Below, piece by piece: positions 26,353-36,402 of a stretch of 64,000 bases of DNA. The notes below the pieces were generated by a model that did not search any database, was not told the DNA's origin, and was given only the letters and a program-made list of their open reading frames with translations. The stretch's first letter is position 1, and each line of letters begins with the position of its first letter. Source of the stretch: Pararhizobium gei (GTDB lineage: Bacteria; Pseudomonadota; Alphaproteobacteria; Rhizobiales; Rhizobiaceae); the NCBI RefSeq assembly GCF_029223885.1, contig NZ_CP119409.1:3834501-3898500 (forward strand), in the 5' to 3' direction. A program made the position numbers and the translations under genes.

Positions 26353-27882
26353 TCAGGCGAAGGATTTCGCGAAGCTATCGAGAGCAGCCTTGAGCTTGCC
26401 CTTGGTGTCGTCGCTGATAGCCTTTTCCGTGCGGATCGTATCGAGAATGCCCTTGCCTTCGGAGCGCATGTAAGAAAGCAGGCCCTGTTCGAAGGCACCG
26501 ATCTTGTTGACCGCAACCTTGTCGAGATAGCCATTGACGCCGGCGAAGATCACGGCGACCTGCTCTTCCGTCTTCAGCGGCGAGAACTGCGGCTGCTTCA
26601 GAAGTTCGGTCAGGCGCGCACCGCGGTTCAGCAGGCGCTGCGTTGCAGCGTCGAGGTCGGAACCGAACTGCGCGAAGGCAGCCATTTCGCGATACTGGGC
26701 AAGCTCGCCCTTGATCGAACCGGCAACCTGCTTCATCGCCTTGACCTGAGCGGCCGAACCGACGCGGGAAACCGACAGACCGACGTTCACCGCCGGGCGG
26801 ATGCCCTGGTAGAACAGGTCCGTTTCAAGGAAGATCTGGCCATCAGTGATCGAGATCACGTTGGTCGGAATGAACGCGGACACGTCGTTGCCCTGCGTTT
26901 CGATAACCGGCAGAGCCGTCAGCGAGCCAGCGCCATTGGCGTCTGAAAGCTTTGCGGCGCGCTCGAGCAGACGCGAGTGCAGATAGAAAACGTCGCCCGG
27001 ATAGGCTTCGCGGCCCGGCGGGCGGCGCAGCAGAAGCGACATCTGGCGATAGGACACGGCCTGCTTCGACAGGTCGTCATAGCCGATAAGGGCGTGCATG
27101 CCGTTGTCGCGGAAATATTCACCCATCGCGCAGCCGGCGAACGGTGCAAGATACTGCATCGGAGCCGGATCTGATGCAGTAGCGGCAACGATGATCGAAT
27201 ATTTCAGTGCGCCGCGCTCTTCGAGCACCTTGACGAACTGGGCAACCGTCGAACGCTTCTGGCCGATGGCGACATAGACGCAATACAGCTTCTCAGCATC
27301 CGGGCCATTGTCGTGAATGGCCTTCTGGTTGAGGATCGTGTCGAGAATGATCGCGGTCTTGCCGGTCTGGCGGTCACCGATGACCAGCTCGCGCTGGCCG
27401 CGGCCGACCGGGATCAGAGCATCAATCGCCTTCAGGCCTGTCGACATCGGCTCATGAACCGACTTGCGCGGGATGATACCCGGAGCCTTGACGTCGACGC
27501 GCGAGCGGCGCGTTGCGTTGATCGGGCCCTTGCCGTCGATCGGATTGCCGAGCGCGTCGACGACGCGGCCCAGCAGTTCCGGACCAACCGGAACGTCTAC
27601 GATGGCGCCTGTGCGCTTGACGATGTCGCCTTCCTTGATGCCGCGGTCAGCACCGAAGATAACGACACCGACATTGTCGGCTTCGAGGTTCAGCGCCATG
27701 CCACGAATTCCGCCCGGGAATTCCACCATCTCACCGGCCTGGACATTGTCCAGACCGTAGACGCGGGCAATACCGTCACCGACGGAAAGCACCTGACCGA
27801 CTTCGGAGACAACTGCCTCCTGGCCGAAATTTTTAATTTGATCTTTAAGAATTGCGGAAATTTCCGCGGCGCGGATATCCAT
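26353..27882 (-). CDS. atpA: ATP synthase F1 alpha subunit
   Basis: A 509-residue non-catalytic nucleotide-binding subunit. It shows the P-loop [10 protein letters not shown] near residue 170, the N-terminal [17 protein letters not shown] that contacts delta, and the arginine-finger region in [17 protein letters not shown]. The start codon overlaps the atpH stop by one base (ATGA), so the two are translationally coupled. Confidence 0.97.
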   Translation of the reverse strand: MDIRAAEISAILKDQIKNFGQEAVVSEVGQVLSVGDGIARVYGLDNVQAGEMVEFPGGIRGMALNLEADNVGVVIFGADRGIKEGDIVKRTGAIVDVPVGPELLGRVVDALGNPIDGKGPINATRRSRVDVKAPGIIPRKSVHEPMSTGLKAIDALIPVGRGQRELVIGDRQTGKTAIILDTILNQKAIHDNGPDAEKLYCVYVAIGQKRSTVAQFVKVLEERGALKYSIIVAATASDPAPMQYLAPFAGCAMGEYFRDNGMHALIGYDDLSKQAVSYRQMSLLLRRPPGREAYPGDVFYLHSRLLERAAKLSDANGAGSLTALPVIETQGNDVSAFIPTNVISITDGQIFLETDLFYQGIRPAVNVGLSVSRVGSAAQVKAMKQVAGSIKGELAQYREMAAFAQFGSDLDAATQRLLNRGARLTELLKQPQFSPLKTEEQVAVIFAGVNGYLDKVAVNKIGAFEQGLLSYMRSEGKGILDTIRTEKAISDDTKGKLKAALDSFAKSFA

Positions 27883-28448
27883 CAGCCGACCTCTTTCAGT
27901 GCAAGCTTAAGGCTCGAAAGCTTTGTGCGAAGGGAAGTGTCAATTTGGCGGGACCCGACCTTGACGATCAAACCACCGAGAATAGAAGGATCAACAGTGA
28001 CGTTGACCGCTACGTCTTTGCCGGTGACGCCCTTGAGCGCCGCCTTCAATTCCTGTGTCTGCGCCTCATCGAGCACATGGGCCGAAGTCACGTCTGCGGC
28101 AACCTCGCCCCGATGACGGGCGGCAGTTTCGCGATAGGACTTGACGATGCCGGGCACCGCAAAGAGGCGGCGATTGCGCGCAACCACCTTCAGAAAATTA
28201 CCGACCAGACCCGTAATGCCGGCCTGCTGAATGATCGCGGAAATGGCTTTGAACTGGTCGTCGGCAGAAAAGATCGGGCTGACGATAAGACGCTTCAGAT
28301 CGGCGCTTTCGTCGATCAACGACTGGAACCTGTCCAGATCGGATCCGACGCTCTCCACCGATCCCGCTTCCAGCGCAAGATCGAAAAGCGAAGACGCGTA
28401 TCTTTCTGCAACACCGGAAATAAGCTGGGATGTGTCTGCCACGGGCAC
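27882..28448 (-). CDS. atpH: ATP synthase F1 delta subunit
   Basis: A 188-residue OSCP/delta subunit that ties F1 to the peripheral stalk. Typical segments are [20 protein letters not shown] at the start and the C-terminal [27 protein letters not shown] chose the GTG at 28448, giving [11 protein letters not shown] and the usual rhizobial length; the frame is open to 28565 without conserved residues. It is the first gene of the atpHAGDC operon. No Fo genes are nearby, as usual for alphaproteobacteria, where Fo and F1 form separate operons. Confidence 0.93.
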   Translation of the reverse strand: MPVADTSQLISGVAERYASSLFDLALEAGSVESVGSDLDRFQSLIDESADLKRLIVSPIFSADDQFKAISAIIQQAGITGLVGNFLKVVARNRRLFAVPGIVKSYRETAARHRGEVAADVTSAHVLDEAQTQELKAALKGVTGKDVAVNVTVDPSILGGLIVKVGSRQIDTSLRTKLSSLKLALKEVG

Positions 28449-28709
28449 AAGCTTCTCTGATTTTAATTCGAGCGTGAAGCCTGCGGAGAACCGTAAACCC
28501 AACGCTTTGAATCTGTTGCGATATTTATTGAGGTATCCAAGCCGGGCGGCTCGCGTCCCCCACAAGTCGCGGTTCGTCTAGCATAGGATATCTGGACTCG
28601 CAACACGCGAACGGCAGGAATGCACGATAAGTCGCAATCCTTTCGGCCAAATTTCGCCAAAATGCAGGTATGAGCTGCCGCGATCGTGTTATGCCTGCTT
28701 AAAATTTAC

Positions 28710-29096
28710 TTAGACAAGGCCGAAAACATAGGCGAGCGGCAAGCCCGCAAGAGACGCCTGCGCGGCCAGAAACAACCAGTTGGCGATCGTATTGCCGCCA
28801 TCGGACAGCATGGAAAGAATACGTCCGAACGCTGCGAGCGCAAATGCGGCGCCAAGAGCGAGATAGACCATGGGCTGCGCTAAAAGCAGCGCCGCAAGGC
28901 CCAGTCCCAAGTGGAAACCACCCATCGTCGAGCGCGCCTCGGCAAATCCTCCGCGCCGCCCCTCCCGAACGTCTATTCCCAGCGCGCGAAAAGCCAGACG
29001 CGGCGCAAAAAGGAAAACAAGCCCGATAAGCGCGGTGACGGCGGCTGCGCAAAAGGCCAGGAACTCTCCCGTTTCTGTTGGAATGTAGAACTCCAT
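28710..29096 (-). CDS. DUF4345-like small membrane protein
   Basis: A 128-residue protein with four predicted transmembrane helices (about 10-33, 55-76, 76-95 and 104-126). The pattern FAEARSTMGGFHLGLGLAAL between helices 1 and 2 is that of DUF4345-type membrane proteins; the number is from memory. Function unknown. AGGAG lies just before the ATG. It appears monocistronic, between the atp operon and priA on the same strand. Confidence 0.75.
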   Translation of the reverse strand: MEFYIPTETGEFLAFCAAAVTALIGLVFLFAPRLAFRALGIDVREGRRGGFAEARSTMGGFHLGLGLAALLLAQPMVYLALGAAFALAAFGRILSMLSDGGNTIANWLFLAAQASLAGLPLAYVFGLV

Positions 29097-29215
29097 AGCA
29101 TTCTCCTGTTCAGGCGATGGCTGTGATGTAACGCAACATTCTTTGAAAAGGAATCGGTTACGGTTGCGGTTGGAAATACGAAGGTTCGCCGGTCACCGGA
29201 TAAGGAAACTTCAAC

Positions 29216-31420
29216 CTACAAAAAACTCTGCGGATCGATATCCAGCTGGACACTCACCGACCCGCGCATCTTCGGCCCGTTGGCCATCATTGTCTTCACG
29301 AAGGCCTGCATGTCACTGTTGCGGCGCCCGTGGACCAGAAGCCGGAAACGGTGCCGACCGCGGATGAGAGCGAGTGGCGCCTCCGCCGGCCCCAGAATGC
29401 TGATACCGCCGACCTTGGGTGCAGCCTGGCGCAAACCACGCGCATGGCTCTCGGCATCGGCGCGGGTGTCGGCCGACACGATAATCGAGGCGAGACGGCC
29501 GAAGGGCGGCAGAAGCGCTTTCTCGCGCTCGCCAATCTCTCGCTCGTAGAACGCTGCCGAATCGCCGGAAACAATGGCCTGCATCACCGGGTGCTGCGGC
29601 TGATAGGTCTGCAGCAGGCCAAGGCTCTTCAACCCCGTGCGCCCTGCCCGCCCCGTGACCTGGCTGAGCAACTGAAACGTGCGTTCCGCCGCGCGCGGAT
29701 CGCCATTGGCAAGGCCGATATCGGCATCGACGATGCCCACGAAAGTCATCATCGGAAAATTATGCCCCTTCGCCACCAGTTGCGTGCCGACGACGATGTC
29801 GGCCTCGCCTTTCGCAATCGCTTCCAGCTCCAGCCGCAGCCGTTTGACGCCCATAAGGTCGGAGGAGAGCACGATGGTGCGTGCATCGGGAAAATGCCGG
29901 TCGACTTCTTCCGCGATACGCTCGACGCCCGGCCCGCAGGCAACGAGGTGATCGAAGGTGCCGCATTCCGGACAACTGTCCGGGGTGCGCTCCGCATGCC
30001 CGCAATGATGGCATTGGATCTGGTTGCGAAAGCGGTGCTCGACCAGCCAGCTCGAACAATCCGGGCACTGGAACCTGTGGCCGCAAACACGACACAGAGT
30101 CAGGGGCGCATAACCCCGCCTGTTGAGGAAGAGAAGCGCCTGCTCGCCGCGCTCCACCGCCTTGCCGACATGGCGCAGCATTACCGGCGACAGAAAGCCG
30201 CCGCGCTCCGGTGGGTGCTTGCGCATATCGATCAGGCCGAGATCGGGCAGAGCGGCATCGCCGAAGCGGGTTGGCAGGTGAATCGGCTTGTAGCGGCCGA
30301 GATCGCCATTGACCCGGCTTTCGACCGACGGTGTCGCCGAAACGAGGACAATGGGGAAATCGGCGATCCGGGCACGCACCACCGCCATGTCGCGGGCATT
30401 GTAGAAGACGCGGTCCTCCTGCTTGTACGCAGGGTCATGTTCTTCGTCGACGACGATCAGGCCGAGATTTTCAAACGGCAGAAACAGCGCGGAGCGCGCG
30501 CCGGCGACCACGCGAACGCCGCCTTCCGTCACCTGCCGCCAGACCTTTTCGCGCATGCGCGGCGCGAGATCCGAATGCCATTCGGCAGGCTTGGTGCCGA
30601 AACGGTCCTGGAAACGCTCCATGAAGCTGGCCGTCAGGGCGATTTCCGGCAACAGGATCAACACCTGCCGGCCGGCCTTCAGCGTGGCCGCGATCGCCTC
30701 GAAATAGACCTCGGTCTTGCCGGAGCCGGTAATGCCGTCGATCAGAGCGACGGAGAAGCCGCCAACCTCGACGCTTTCGAGGAGATCGAGAGCCGCCTGT
30801 TTCTGCGGTCCTTCGAGCCGGTGCTCGGCATAGTCGGGATCCGGCACTGCCACGACCGGCGGCGGTGACATGAAGATGGTTTCGAACACGCCCTGCGCCG
30901 TCAACCCGTCGATCACACTGGACGACGTGCCCGCCGCGTGGGCAAGGCCGGACCGCGTCCAGGCAAACCCATTGTCGGCCGCCGCGATCACCCGCTGCCG
31001 GGCCGGCGTGTTCCGCTCGGGTCGCAGTTCGGTCAGGCGCAGACCCTCGACCATGGGCTCGGGATCGAAGGCCGCCGGCGCGCGCAAGGCCATGCGGGCG
31101 ACGAGGCCGGGGGGGGACACCGTATAGGCGGACACCCAGTCCAGGAAAGCACGCATCTCCCTCGTCAGCGGGGGGCAGTCGAAAACCTGCGTGATGGCCT
31201 TGAGCTTCTTTGGATCGACATCGTCGCCCCCGCTGCCGTCCCAGACGACGCCCACCACCTGCCGGGGGCCGAGCGGGACCTGGACGATCGATCCCGCTTG
31301 GACGGCCATTCCCTCCGGCACCACATAAGAGTATGGTTTCATAGCCGGCATCGGCACCAGAACGGGCACGGCCCGGCGGGAAAACAGGCCGTCAAACAAA
31401 TCGGTCGAATCTTCGGTCAT
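29216..31420 (-). CDS. priA: Primosomal protein N' (replication restart helicase PriA)
   Basis: A 734-residue superfamily-2 helicase that reloads the replisome at stalled forks. The N-terminal 3'-DNA-binding domain includes VPEGMAVQAGSIVQVPLGPR. The helicase has Walker A GITGSGKTE near residue 227, DEEH near 325, and the zinc-binding cysteines CRVCGHRFQCPDCSSW and CHHCGHAERTPDSCPEC at about 438-487 inserted between helicase motifs, which is diagnostic for PriA. It is divergent from the aldolase gene with 94 bases between starts. Confidence 0.96.
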   Translation of the reverse strand: MTEDSTDLFDGLFSRRAVPVLVPMPAMKPYSYVVPEGMAVQAGSIVQVPLGPRQVVGVVWDGSGGDDVDPKKLKAITQVFDCPPLTREMRAFLDWVSAYTVSPPGLVARMALRAPAAFDPEPMVEGLRLTELRPERNTPARQRVIAAADNGFAWTRSGLAHAAGTSSSVIDGLTAQGVFETIFMSPPPVVAVPDPDYAEHRLEGPQKQAALDLLESVEVGGFSVALIDGITGSGKTEVYFEAIAATLKAGRQVLILLPEIALTASFMERFQDRFGTKPAEWHSDLAPRMREKVWRQVTEGGVRVVAGARSALFLPFENLGLIVVDEEHDPAYKQEDRVFYNARDMAVVRARIADFPIVLVSATPSVESRVNGDLGRYKPIHLPTRFGDAALPDLGLIDMRKHPPERGGFLSPVMLRHVGKAVERGEQALLFLNRRGYAPLTLCRVCGHRFQCPDCSSWLVEHRFRNQIQCHHCGHAERTPDSCPECGTFDHLVACGPGVERIAEEVDRHFPDARTIVLSSDLMGVKRLRLELEAIAKGEADIVVGTQLVAKGHNFPMMTFVGIVDADIGLANGDPRAAERTFQLLSQVTGRAGRTGLKSLGLLQTYQPQHPVMQAIVSGDSAAFYEREIGEREKALLPPFGRLASIIVSADTRADAESHARGLRQAAPKVGGISILGPAEAPLALIRGRHRFRLLVHGRRNSDMQAFVKTMMANGPKMRGSVSVQLDIDPQSFL

Positions 31421-31514
31421 CGGTCGTGACCTTGCCTCCGGATTGCGTTAAAGAAAACCCCGAAACAGCAAAGCAGCCAGCACATCGCCCCCGGGCGCCG
31501 AAAGGGAGAATCCC

Positions 31515-32168
31515 ATGAAGTTTTTTGTCGATACAGCCGATGTCAATGAAATCCGTGAGTTGAACGACCTCGGTCTCGTCGACGGCGTGACGACCAACCC
31601 TTCGCTGATTCTCAAGTCCGGCCGCAACATTGTGGAAGTGACCAAGGAAATCTGCGGTATTGTCGAAGGCCCGGTTTCTGCCGAAGTGGCTGCCACCGAT
31701 TACGAGACAATCATGAAGGAAGCGGCGGTCATTGCAAAGATCGCCGACAATATCTGCATCAAGCTGCCACTGACGCTGGACGGCCTCAAGGCCTGCAAGA
31801 ACCTGTCGTCCGACGGCCACCTGACCAACGTGACCTTGTGCTTCTCGGCCAACCAGGCCCTGCTCGCCGCCAAGGCCGGCGCCACCTTCGTCTCGCCCTT
31901 CGTCGGCCGCCTCGACGATATCGCCTTTGATGGGATGGAACTGATCCGCGAAATTCGCCAGATCTTCGACAATTACGGCTACGAGACAGAAATCCTTGCC
32001 GCCTCGATCCGCACCGTGAACCACGTCAAGGAAGCTGCCCTCATCGGCGCTGACGTCATCACCGCCCCGCCTGCAACATTGAAGGCGCTGGTCAAGCACC
32101 CGCTGACGGAAGCCGGCCTTGCCACCTTCCTCGCCGACTGGGCGAAGACCGGCCAGAAGATCGCCTGA
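31515..32168 (+). CDS. Transaldolase / fructose-6-phosphate aldolase-like protein
   Basis: A 217-residue TIM-barrel aldolase of the small transaldolase group (TalC/FSA type). The N-terminus [13 protein letters not shown] and [11 protein letters not shown] are characteristic, and the Schiff-base lysine is Lys83 in ICIKLPLT. The length fits the decameric short form rather than the 320-residue TalB. It would act in the non-oxidative pentose phosphate pathway; transaldolase and FSA activity cannot be told apart with certainty here. A strong terminator follows. Confidence 0.9.
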   Translation: MKFFVDTADVNEIRELNDLGLVDGVTTNPSLILKSGRNIVEVTKEICGIVEGPVSAEVAATDYETIMKEAAVIAKIADNICIKLPLTLDGLKACKNLSSDGHLTNVTLCFSANQALLAAKAGATFVSPFVGRLDDIAFDGMELIREIRQIFDNYGYETEILAASIRTVNHVKEAALIGADVITAPPATLKALVKHPLTEAGLATFLADWAKTGQKIA

Positions 32169-32187
32169 CATTTTTATATTTCAAGAT

Positions 32188-32225
32188 CAAATAGCCCTGC
32201 GAGAGATCGCGGGGCTATTTTTTGT
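32188..32225 (+). terminator. Intrinsic terminator of the transaldolase-like gene
   Basis: The stem AATAGCCC-x-GCGA / TCGC-GGGGCTATT with a GAGA loop is followed by a T run, 20 bases after the stop. It faces the 3' end of the converging chemoreceptor gene. Confidence 0.88.
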
Positions 32226-32275
32226 TCAGGGTGGTGATGCCGTATCGACTGACCAGACGCGCCTTCAAAGACAGG

Positions 32276-34087
32276 CTATGCTGCCTGCCTCGTTGGGACT
32301 CTGCCGGCACTGGAAATGTTGAAGCGTGCCGTGGCGCGGTTAAGATCTTGAACCTCGTCGCTGAGTTCGCGGCATGCGGCATTGGTCTCTTCGACCATGG
32401 CAGCGTTCTGCTGTGTCATCTGGTCCATGCGATGCAGGGCCGCACCGACCTCGGATAGAGCCTGGCTCTGCTGTTGCGCCGCAGTCTCGATCCCGCCGAT
32501 CAGACCGGTAACCTGAAGGACGTGTGCCTCAAGACCAGTGAGCGCTTCGCCGGTTTGATTGACAAGTTTCACACCGCCCGCCACCTCGAGGGCCGAAGCC
32601 TCTATAAGCGCCGAGATTTCGCGCGCCGCCTTTGCGGATCGCCCGGCCAGTTCGCGGACCTCCTGCGCGACAACTGCAAAGCCCTTGCCCGTCTCACCGG
32701 CCCGCGCCGCCTCCACACCGGCATTTAGCGCCAAAAGATTGGTCTGAAAGGCAATCTCGTCAATAACGGAAATGATCTGGCGAATTTGCGATGACGAGCC
32801 AGCAATGCGTTCCATCGCCAATACCGCGTCACGCACAACGACAGAAGATCTCTCCGTGCCGCTCCGGGCGGCGGCCATGACGCCACTGGCCTCCTGCGCC
32901 CGTTCCGTCGAATGGCGCACAGCCACCGTAATCTGATCGAAGGCGGAGGCAGTCTGCTCAAGAGACGCCGCCTGCAATTCGGTTCGCTTGGCCAGGTCGC
33001 TTGTCGCGCCTGCGATTTCCGAGGAATTGGTCTGCAAACGTGCCGTGGTTTGCGACACAACGGCAATTGTCCCGGCCAACTGTTCGACGCCGCCGTTGAA
33101 CTTGGTGCGAAGCTCCTCGTATTCCGCTGCAAAGGGCTCTCCAATGCGGATCGAAAGGTCGCCGCCGGCGAGATGTTCCAGCGCAAAGGTCAACTGCTGA
33201 ATCACCCTGAGCCGCTTTGTCTCCTCGTCCTGTTTCTGGTGCGCTGTTGCGGCGTCGTGTTCATCCTGTTTTCGGCGGTCTTCCTCCATTCGTTGACGTG
33301 CGCTGCGGCGCTCGATCGCGGCTTCGCGGAAAACCAAAACGGATTTTGCAACCGCGCCGATTTCGTCCGAACGTTCCACAAAAGGGATGCGCTGGTCATA
33401 GTCCCCTGCCGCGAGGATCTGCATATAAGCCGACATGGCCGCAAGTGGCTGAACCGCCCGTCGGCGGAAAAACCAGAGACCGGCAAGCAGCAGGCAAACG
33501 GAAACAATCGAGCTGGTGAATGAAGCGGCGGAAAGTGCGGTTGTTTCCGATGCCGCGCCTGCTTCCTGCTCCTTCAGAAATCCATCCGCCATGGCAACGA
33601 GTTCATTCACTGCCGCCTCATGATGATGGAAACTTGTTTTGATCTCGGCGAGACCTCGTGCGGCCGCCGGGACGTCGCCGCTCGAAAACAGCAAAAGAAA
33701 TTTTTCCATCGCAACCCAAAAGAGGTCCCCGCGTGCCAGGACGTCGTTCTCCAGCTTAAACATCAGCGAACCGGGAGCGGTAGAAGACTTCCAGTAGAGA
33801 CGGCGATCCTCGAAGGCCTTTTTCAGCCCGGCAATCTTGTTGAGATTTTCTCGGGCAAGTTCTGGATTGGCCACGGCTTCCATGGCCAGCATATAGGATT
33901 CCACCGTGTAAAGCGGCGGCGGCAGGATGTCTGCTATGAGGTCCTTGCCGTAGATGATCTGCGTATAGACCGGCCCGCTGACCCGCAGTTTGTTAAAGGC
34001 ATAGGTCTTGATGCCGATGGAAAGCATCAGGCCGGCGACGACAACAGCACCGAAGACAACGAGGCCCCGGGCGATGGTCAGCTTCAT
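32276..34087 (-). CDS. Methyl-accepting chemotaxis protein
   Basis: A 603-residue chemoreceptor. Helix 1 is at about 8-27, a periplasmic sensor of about 155 residues follows, and helix 2 lies near 187-207 ([15 protein letters not shown]). Next come a HAMP region ([20 protein letters not shown]), a Gln/Glu/Arg-rich linker near 260-290 and the signalling hairpin at 439-482 ([33 protein letters not shown]). The sensed ligand is unknown. No CheR/CheB-binding pentapeptide is visible at the C-terminus (RVPTRQAA), so adaptation would need help from other receptors. GGAGGATTAG precedes the ATG. It is a stand-alone gene. Confidence 0.93.
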   Translation of the reverse strand: MKLTIARGLVVFGAVVVAGLMLSIGIKTYAFNKLRVSGPVYTQIIYGKDLIADILPPPLYTVESYMLAMEAVANPELARENLNKIAGLKKAFEDRRLYWKSSTAPGSLMFKLENDVLARGDLFWVAMEKFLLLFSSGDVPAAARGLAEIKTSFHHHEAAVNELVAMADGFLKEQEAGAASETTALSAASFTSSIVSVCLLLAGLWFFRRRAVQPLAAMSAYMQILAAGDYDQRIPFVERSDEIGAVAKSVLVFREAAIERRSARQRMEEDRRKQDEHDAATAHQKQDEETKRLRVIQQLTFALEHLAGGDLSIRIGEPFAAEYEELRTKFNGGVEQLAGTIAVVSQTTARLQTNSSEIAGATSDLAKRTELQAASLEQTASAFDQITVAVRHSTERAQEASGVMAAARSGTERSSVVVRDAVLAMERIAGSSSQIRQIISVIDEIAFQTNLLALNAGVEAARAGETGKGFAVVAQEVRELAGRSAKAAREISALIEASALEVAGGVKLVNQTGEALTGLEAHVLQVTGLIGGIETAAQQQSQALSEVGAALHRMDQMTQQNAAMVEETNAACRELSDEVQDLNRATARFNISSAGRVPTRQAA

Positions 34088-34315
34088 CTAATCCTCCGCA
34101 GAAAAGCACGGCATGTCGCGCCATCAAAGTTCAATTGAAATATAAGCTTGAAGCAATTCCGGATTCCGCCAGAAAGGATCCTGTGGCCTCATGCAACCGG
34201 CTGACCGCCAACATGGGTCATCCAGCAGATTTTGCTGGGGACAAAAATAGCGGATATTGGTTACCCCAATCTTAAGCGATCACTGAAACAGGCTCTCGGT
34301 GACCGCGATCGAGGG
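34088..34315. other. Intergenic region between the acyltransferase and chemoreceptor genes
   Basis: These 228 bases hold no credible gene. A small hairpin CCAGCA-gattt-TGCTGG at 34213-34229 is visible without a T run. The promoter of the chemoreceptor gene must lie here. Confidence 0.4.
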
Positions 34316-35233
34316 CTAGAACGGCTTCATTGGAATAGGTCCGAACGAGGCATCCTCATTCAGTGCCAGATCGAACACCGTGTGGCGCTCCAGAGCCCGC
34401 GTCACCTCGACCGGATCCCCGTCCAGCGCATCGGGCTGGATCAGGCTGCCGATGGTAAAGTCGAACACGTCGCCCTTCTTGTTCAAAAGCTCGTGGAACA
34501 CGGTCATGTCGCGCAGTTCGGTCGACCATTTGGCCAGCCAGTAGAACAATCCGGAATTGCGGGCCGAGATATGCACGGGGAGGATCGGCATATTGTATTT
34601 GCGGACGAAGCTGATCGCCGAGGTCTTCCAGGGTCGCTCGTTGAGCCTTCCGTCCGCCCAGTAGGCGATGCGGCCGGAGGGGAAGAGCACGGTCGCCTTG
34701 CCCTCGGAAATCGCCCGGTTGGTGATCTGCAACGTTTCGCGCGCCTTCAGCTTGCTCTTGTGCTCGTCGCGCCATTCGACAGGGATGACCATCTCCACGA
34801 AGCGCGGATTGACCCTGATCGCATCGCGATTGGCAAAGAACATCATGTCCGGACGGCGATGCTTCAGAAGGTCATACATGGCGATGCCATCGGCAATGCC
34901 CGTGGGATGATTGCTCACCAGGAGAAACCCACCCTTTTCGGGAATGCGGTCAGCATTGCGGACGCGGATGTCGAGCGCCAGCATATCGCTGAGATACTGG
35001 AAGGCCTGGAACCCCGGCAGATTGGCCACGCCATCTGCAAATTCGATGGCCTTGCGATAGTTGAGCATCGTGTAGAGAAACGGCCGTATGACGGGCCAGA
35101 GCGGATGCCGGACGATGCGCTGCCCGCGTTCGGCAATCAGCATGTCGACGATATGGCCGGGTTGCCCCTGCGAAACCAGAGCGACCGTCTCTGCGAAGGA
35201 ACTCAACCCGCCTGAGGAACCGCGTCTTGCCAT
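34316..35233 (-). CDS. Lysophospholipid acyltransferase-like protein (PlsC superfamily)
   Basis: A 305-residue acyltransferase. The catalytic His-Asp motif is SNHPTGIADGIAM, close to the NHPLGGLDG form of OlsF/hemolysin-type acyltransferases, and ISEGKATVLFPSGRIAYW is the substrate-binding block. It has no clear transmembrane helix and would act at the inner membrane face on phospholipid or ornithine-lipid precursors; the acceptor is not evident. The start MARRGSSGG at 35233 has GAGGCGGGA upstream; the open frame continues to 35299. It is divergent from xerC. Confidence 0.8.
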   Translation of the reverse strand: MARRGSSGGLSSFAETVALVSQGQPGHIVDMLIAERGQRIVRHPLWPVIRPFLYTMLNYRKAIEFADGVANLPGFQAFQYLSDMLALDIRVRNADRIPEKGGFLLVSNHPTGIADGIAMYDLLKHRRPDMMFFANRDAIRVNPRFVEMVIPVEWRDEHKSKLKARETLQITNRAISEGKATVLFPSGRIAYWADGRLNERPWKTSAISFVRKYNMPILPVHISARNSGLFYWLAKWSTELRDMTVFHELLNKKGDVFDFTIGSLIQPDALDGDPVEVTRALERHTVFDLALNEDASFGPIPMKPF

Positions 35234-35315
35234 CGTATCCCGCCTCGTCTGCCCTTGAGCTATCGCAGGTGAATATGATCCGAACATGACATTTTCCAAG
35301 AGCCGTTAGCAAAAA

Positions 35316-35349
35316 CCTAAGTTCCGTTCCGGCAGGATCGGGACTTAGG
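35316..35349. promoter_or_regulatory. Hairpin in the xerC leader
   Basis: CCTAAGTTCCG and CGGGACTTAGG form an inverted repeat (10 of 11 pairs) with a 12-base loop, ending 8 bases before the xerC ribosome-binding site. It could be a divergent operator or an RNA structure limiting xerC translation. Confidence 0.35.
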
Positions 35350-35367
35350 CATTCCGTGGAGCCCGCT

Positions 35368-36303
35368 ATGAACGACCTGATCATCATCGGCCATCCGGAC
35401 CTCATGGCGGAGCGGCAGCGTTGGCTGGCCGCCCTTGGTGAAGAGCGCCGTCTTTCGCCGAAAACAGCGGAAGCCTACGAACGCGATACGCGCCAGTTCC
35501 TGCATTTCCTGACCGGTCATTTGGGCGGACCGGCCCGGTTGAGCGACATCAGCGCCCTGCGGCCCGGCGACCTGCGTGGCTTTCTTGCGGCCCGCCGCAA
35601 GGATGGTGCCGGTGCCCGCACGCTGGGTCGCGGAATGGCGGGCCTACGCTCCTTCCTGCGGCATCTCGAAAAAAAGGGGCTCGCCAATGCCGCCGGCGCC
35701 GCTGCCGTGCGCTCCCCCAAGCAGCCGAAATCCTTGCCAAAGCCGTTGAGCGACACGGATGCGCTAATGATTGTCACCAACGGCGCGCAGCTATCCGGGG
35801 AACCCTGGATCGCCGCACGCGATGCCTGCGTTCTCACGCTCCTTTATGGCTGCGGCCTTCGAATTTCCGAGGCGCTCGACCTGACGCCGCAGGATTTTGC
35901 CGGCGCACCGTCTTCGCTGCGCATTCTCGGCAAGGGCGGCAAGACTCGGATCGTTCCACTCCTATCCATGGCCCTGGATGCCGTACGCGCTTACGAAGCG
36001 CTCTGCCCCTTTCATCTCGCCACAGATGGCCCCCTGTTTCGCGGCGCCAAGGGCGGCAAGCTTCAGCCGGCAATCATTCAACGGGAAATGCAGAAACTAC
36101 GCGGCGCGCTTGGACTGCCGGATACCGCGACCCCGCATTCCCTTCGCCATTCGTTCGCGACCCATCTTCTGGCCGGCGGCGGCGATCTCAGGACCATTCA
36201 GGAGCTTCTCGGACATGCGAGCCTCTCGACGACGCAGGTCTATACCGGCGTCTCGTCCTCGCGTCTGCTGGAAATCTACGACCGGGCGCATCCCCGCGCC
36301 TGA
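35368..36303 (+). CDS. xerC: Tyrosine recombinase XerC
   Basis: A 311-residue site-specific recombinase that resolves chromosome dimers at dif with XerD. The N-terminal SAM-like domain is followed by the catalytic domain with Arg in YGCGLRISEAL, Lys in GKGGKTR, His-x-x-Arg in PHSLRHSFATHLLAGG, His in LLGHASLSTTQ and the nucleophile Tyr292 in TQVYTGV. The ATG at 35368 follows GGAG by 6-7 bases; a GTG at 35356 is less likely. The sequence near priA and the length favour XerC over XerD, but the paralog call is less sure than the family. Confidence 0.88.
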   Translation: MNDLIIIGHPDLMAERQRWLAALGEERRLSPKTAEAYERDTRQFLHFLTGHLGGPARLSDISALRPGDLRGFLAARRKDGAGARTLGRGMAGLRSFLRHLEKKGLANAAGAAAVRSPKQPKSLPKPLSDTDALMIVTNGAQLSGEPWIAARDACVLTLLYGCGLRISEALDLTPQDFAGAPSSLRILGKGGKTRIVPLLSMALDAVRAYEALCPFHLATDGPLFRGAKGGKLQPAIIQREMQKLRGALGLPDTATPHSLRHSFATHLLAGGGDLRTIQELLGHASLSTTQVYTGVSSSRLLEIYDRAHPRA

Positions 36304-36402
36304 CAATGGCGTCGATCCCGCGTTAACCATTTTCGTTAAACGTGCCGTGACACCTGTCCCTTAAAAATCGAGCGGCAGGCATTCGTTGCGATGGAATGAA
36401 TC

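Noticed and set aside
34232..35215. A 327-codon plus-strand frame antisense to the acyltransferase
   Set aside because: The minus-strand product has a clear NHPTGIAD acyltransferase motif; the plus-strand product is featureless.
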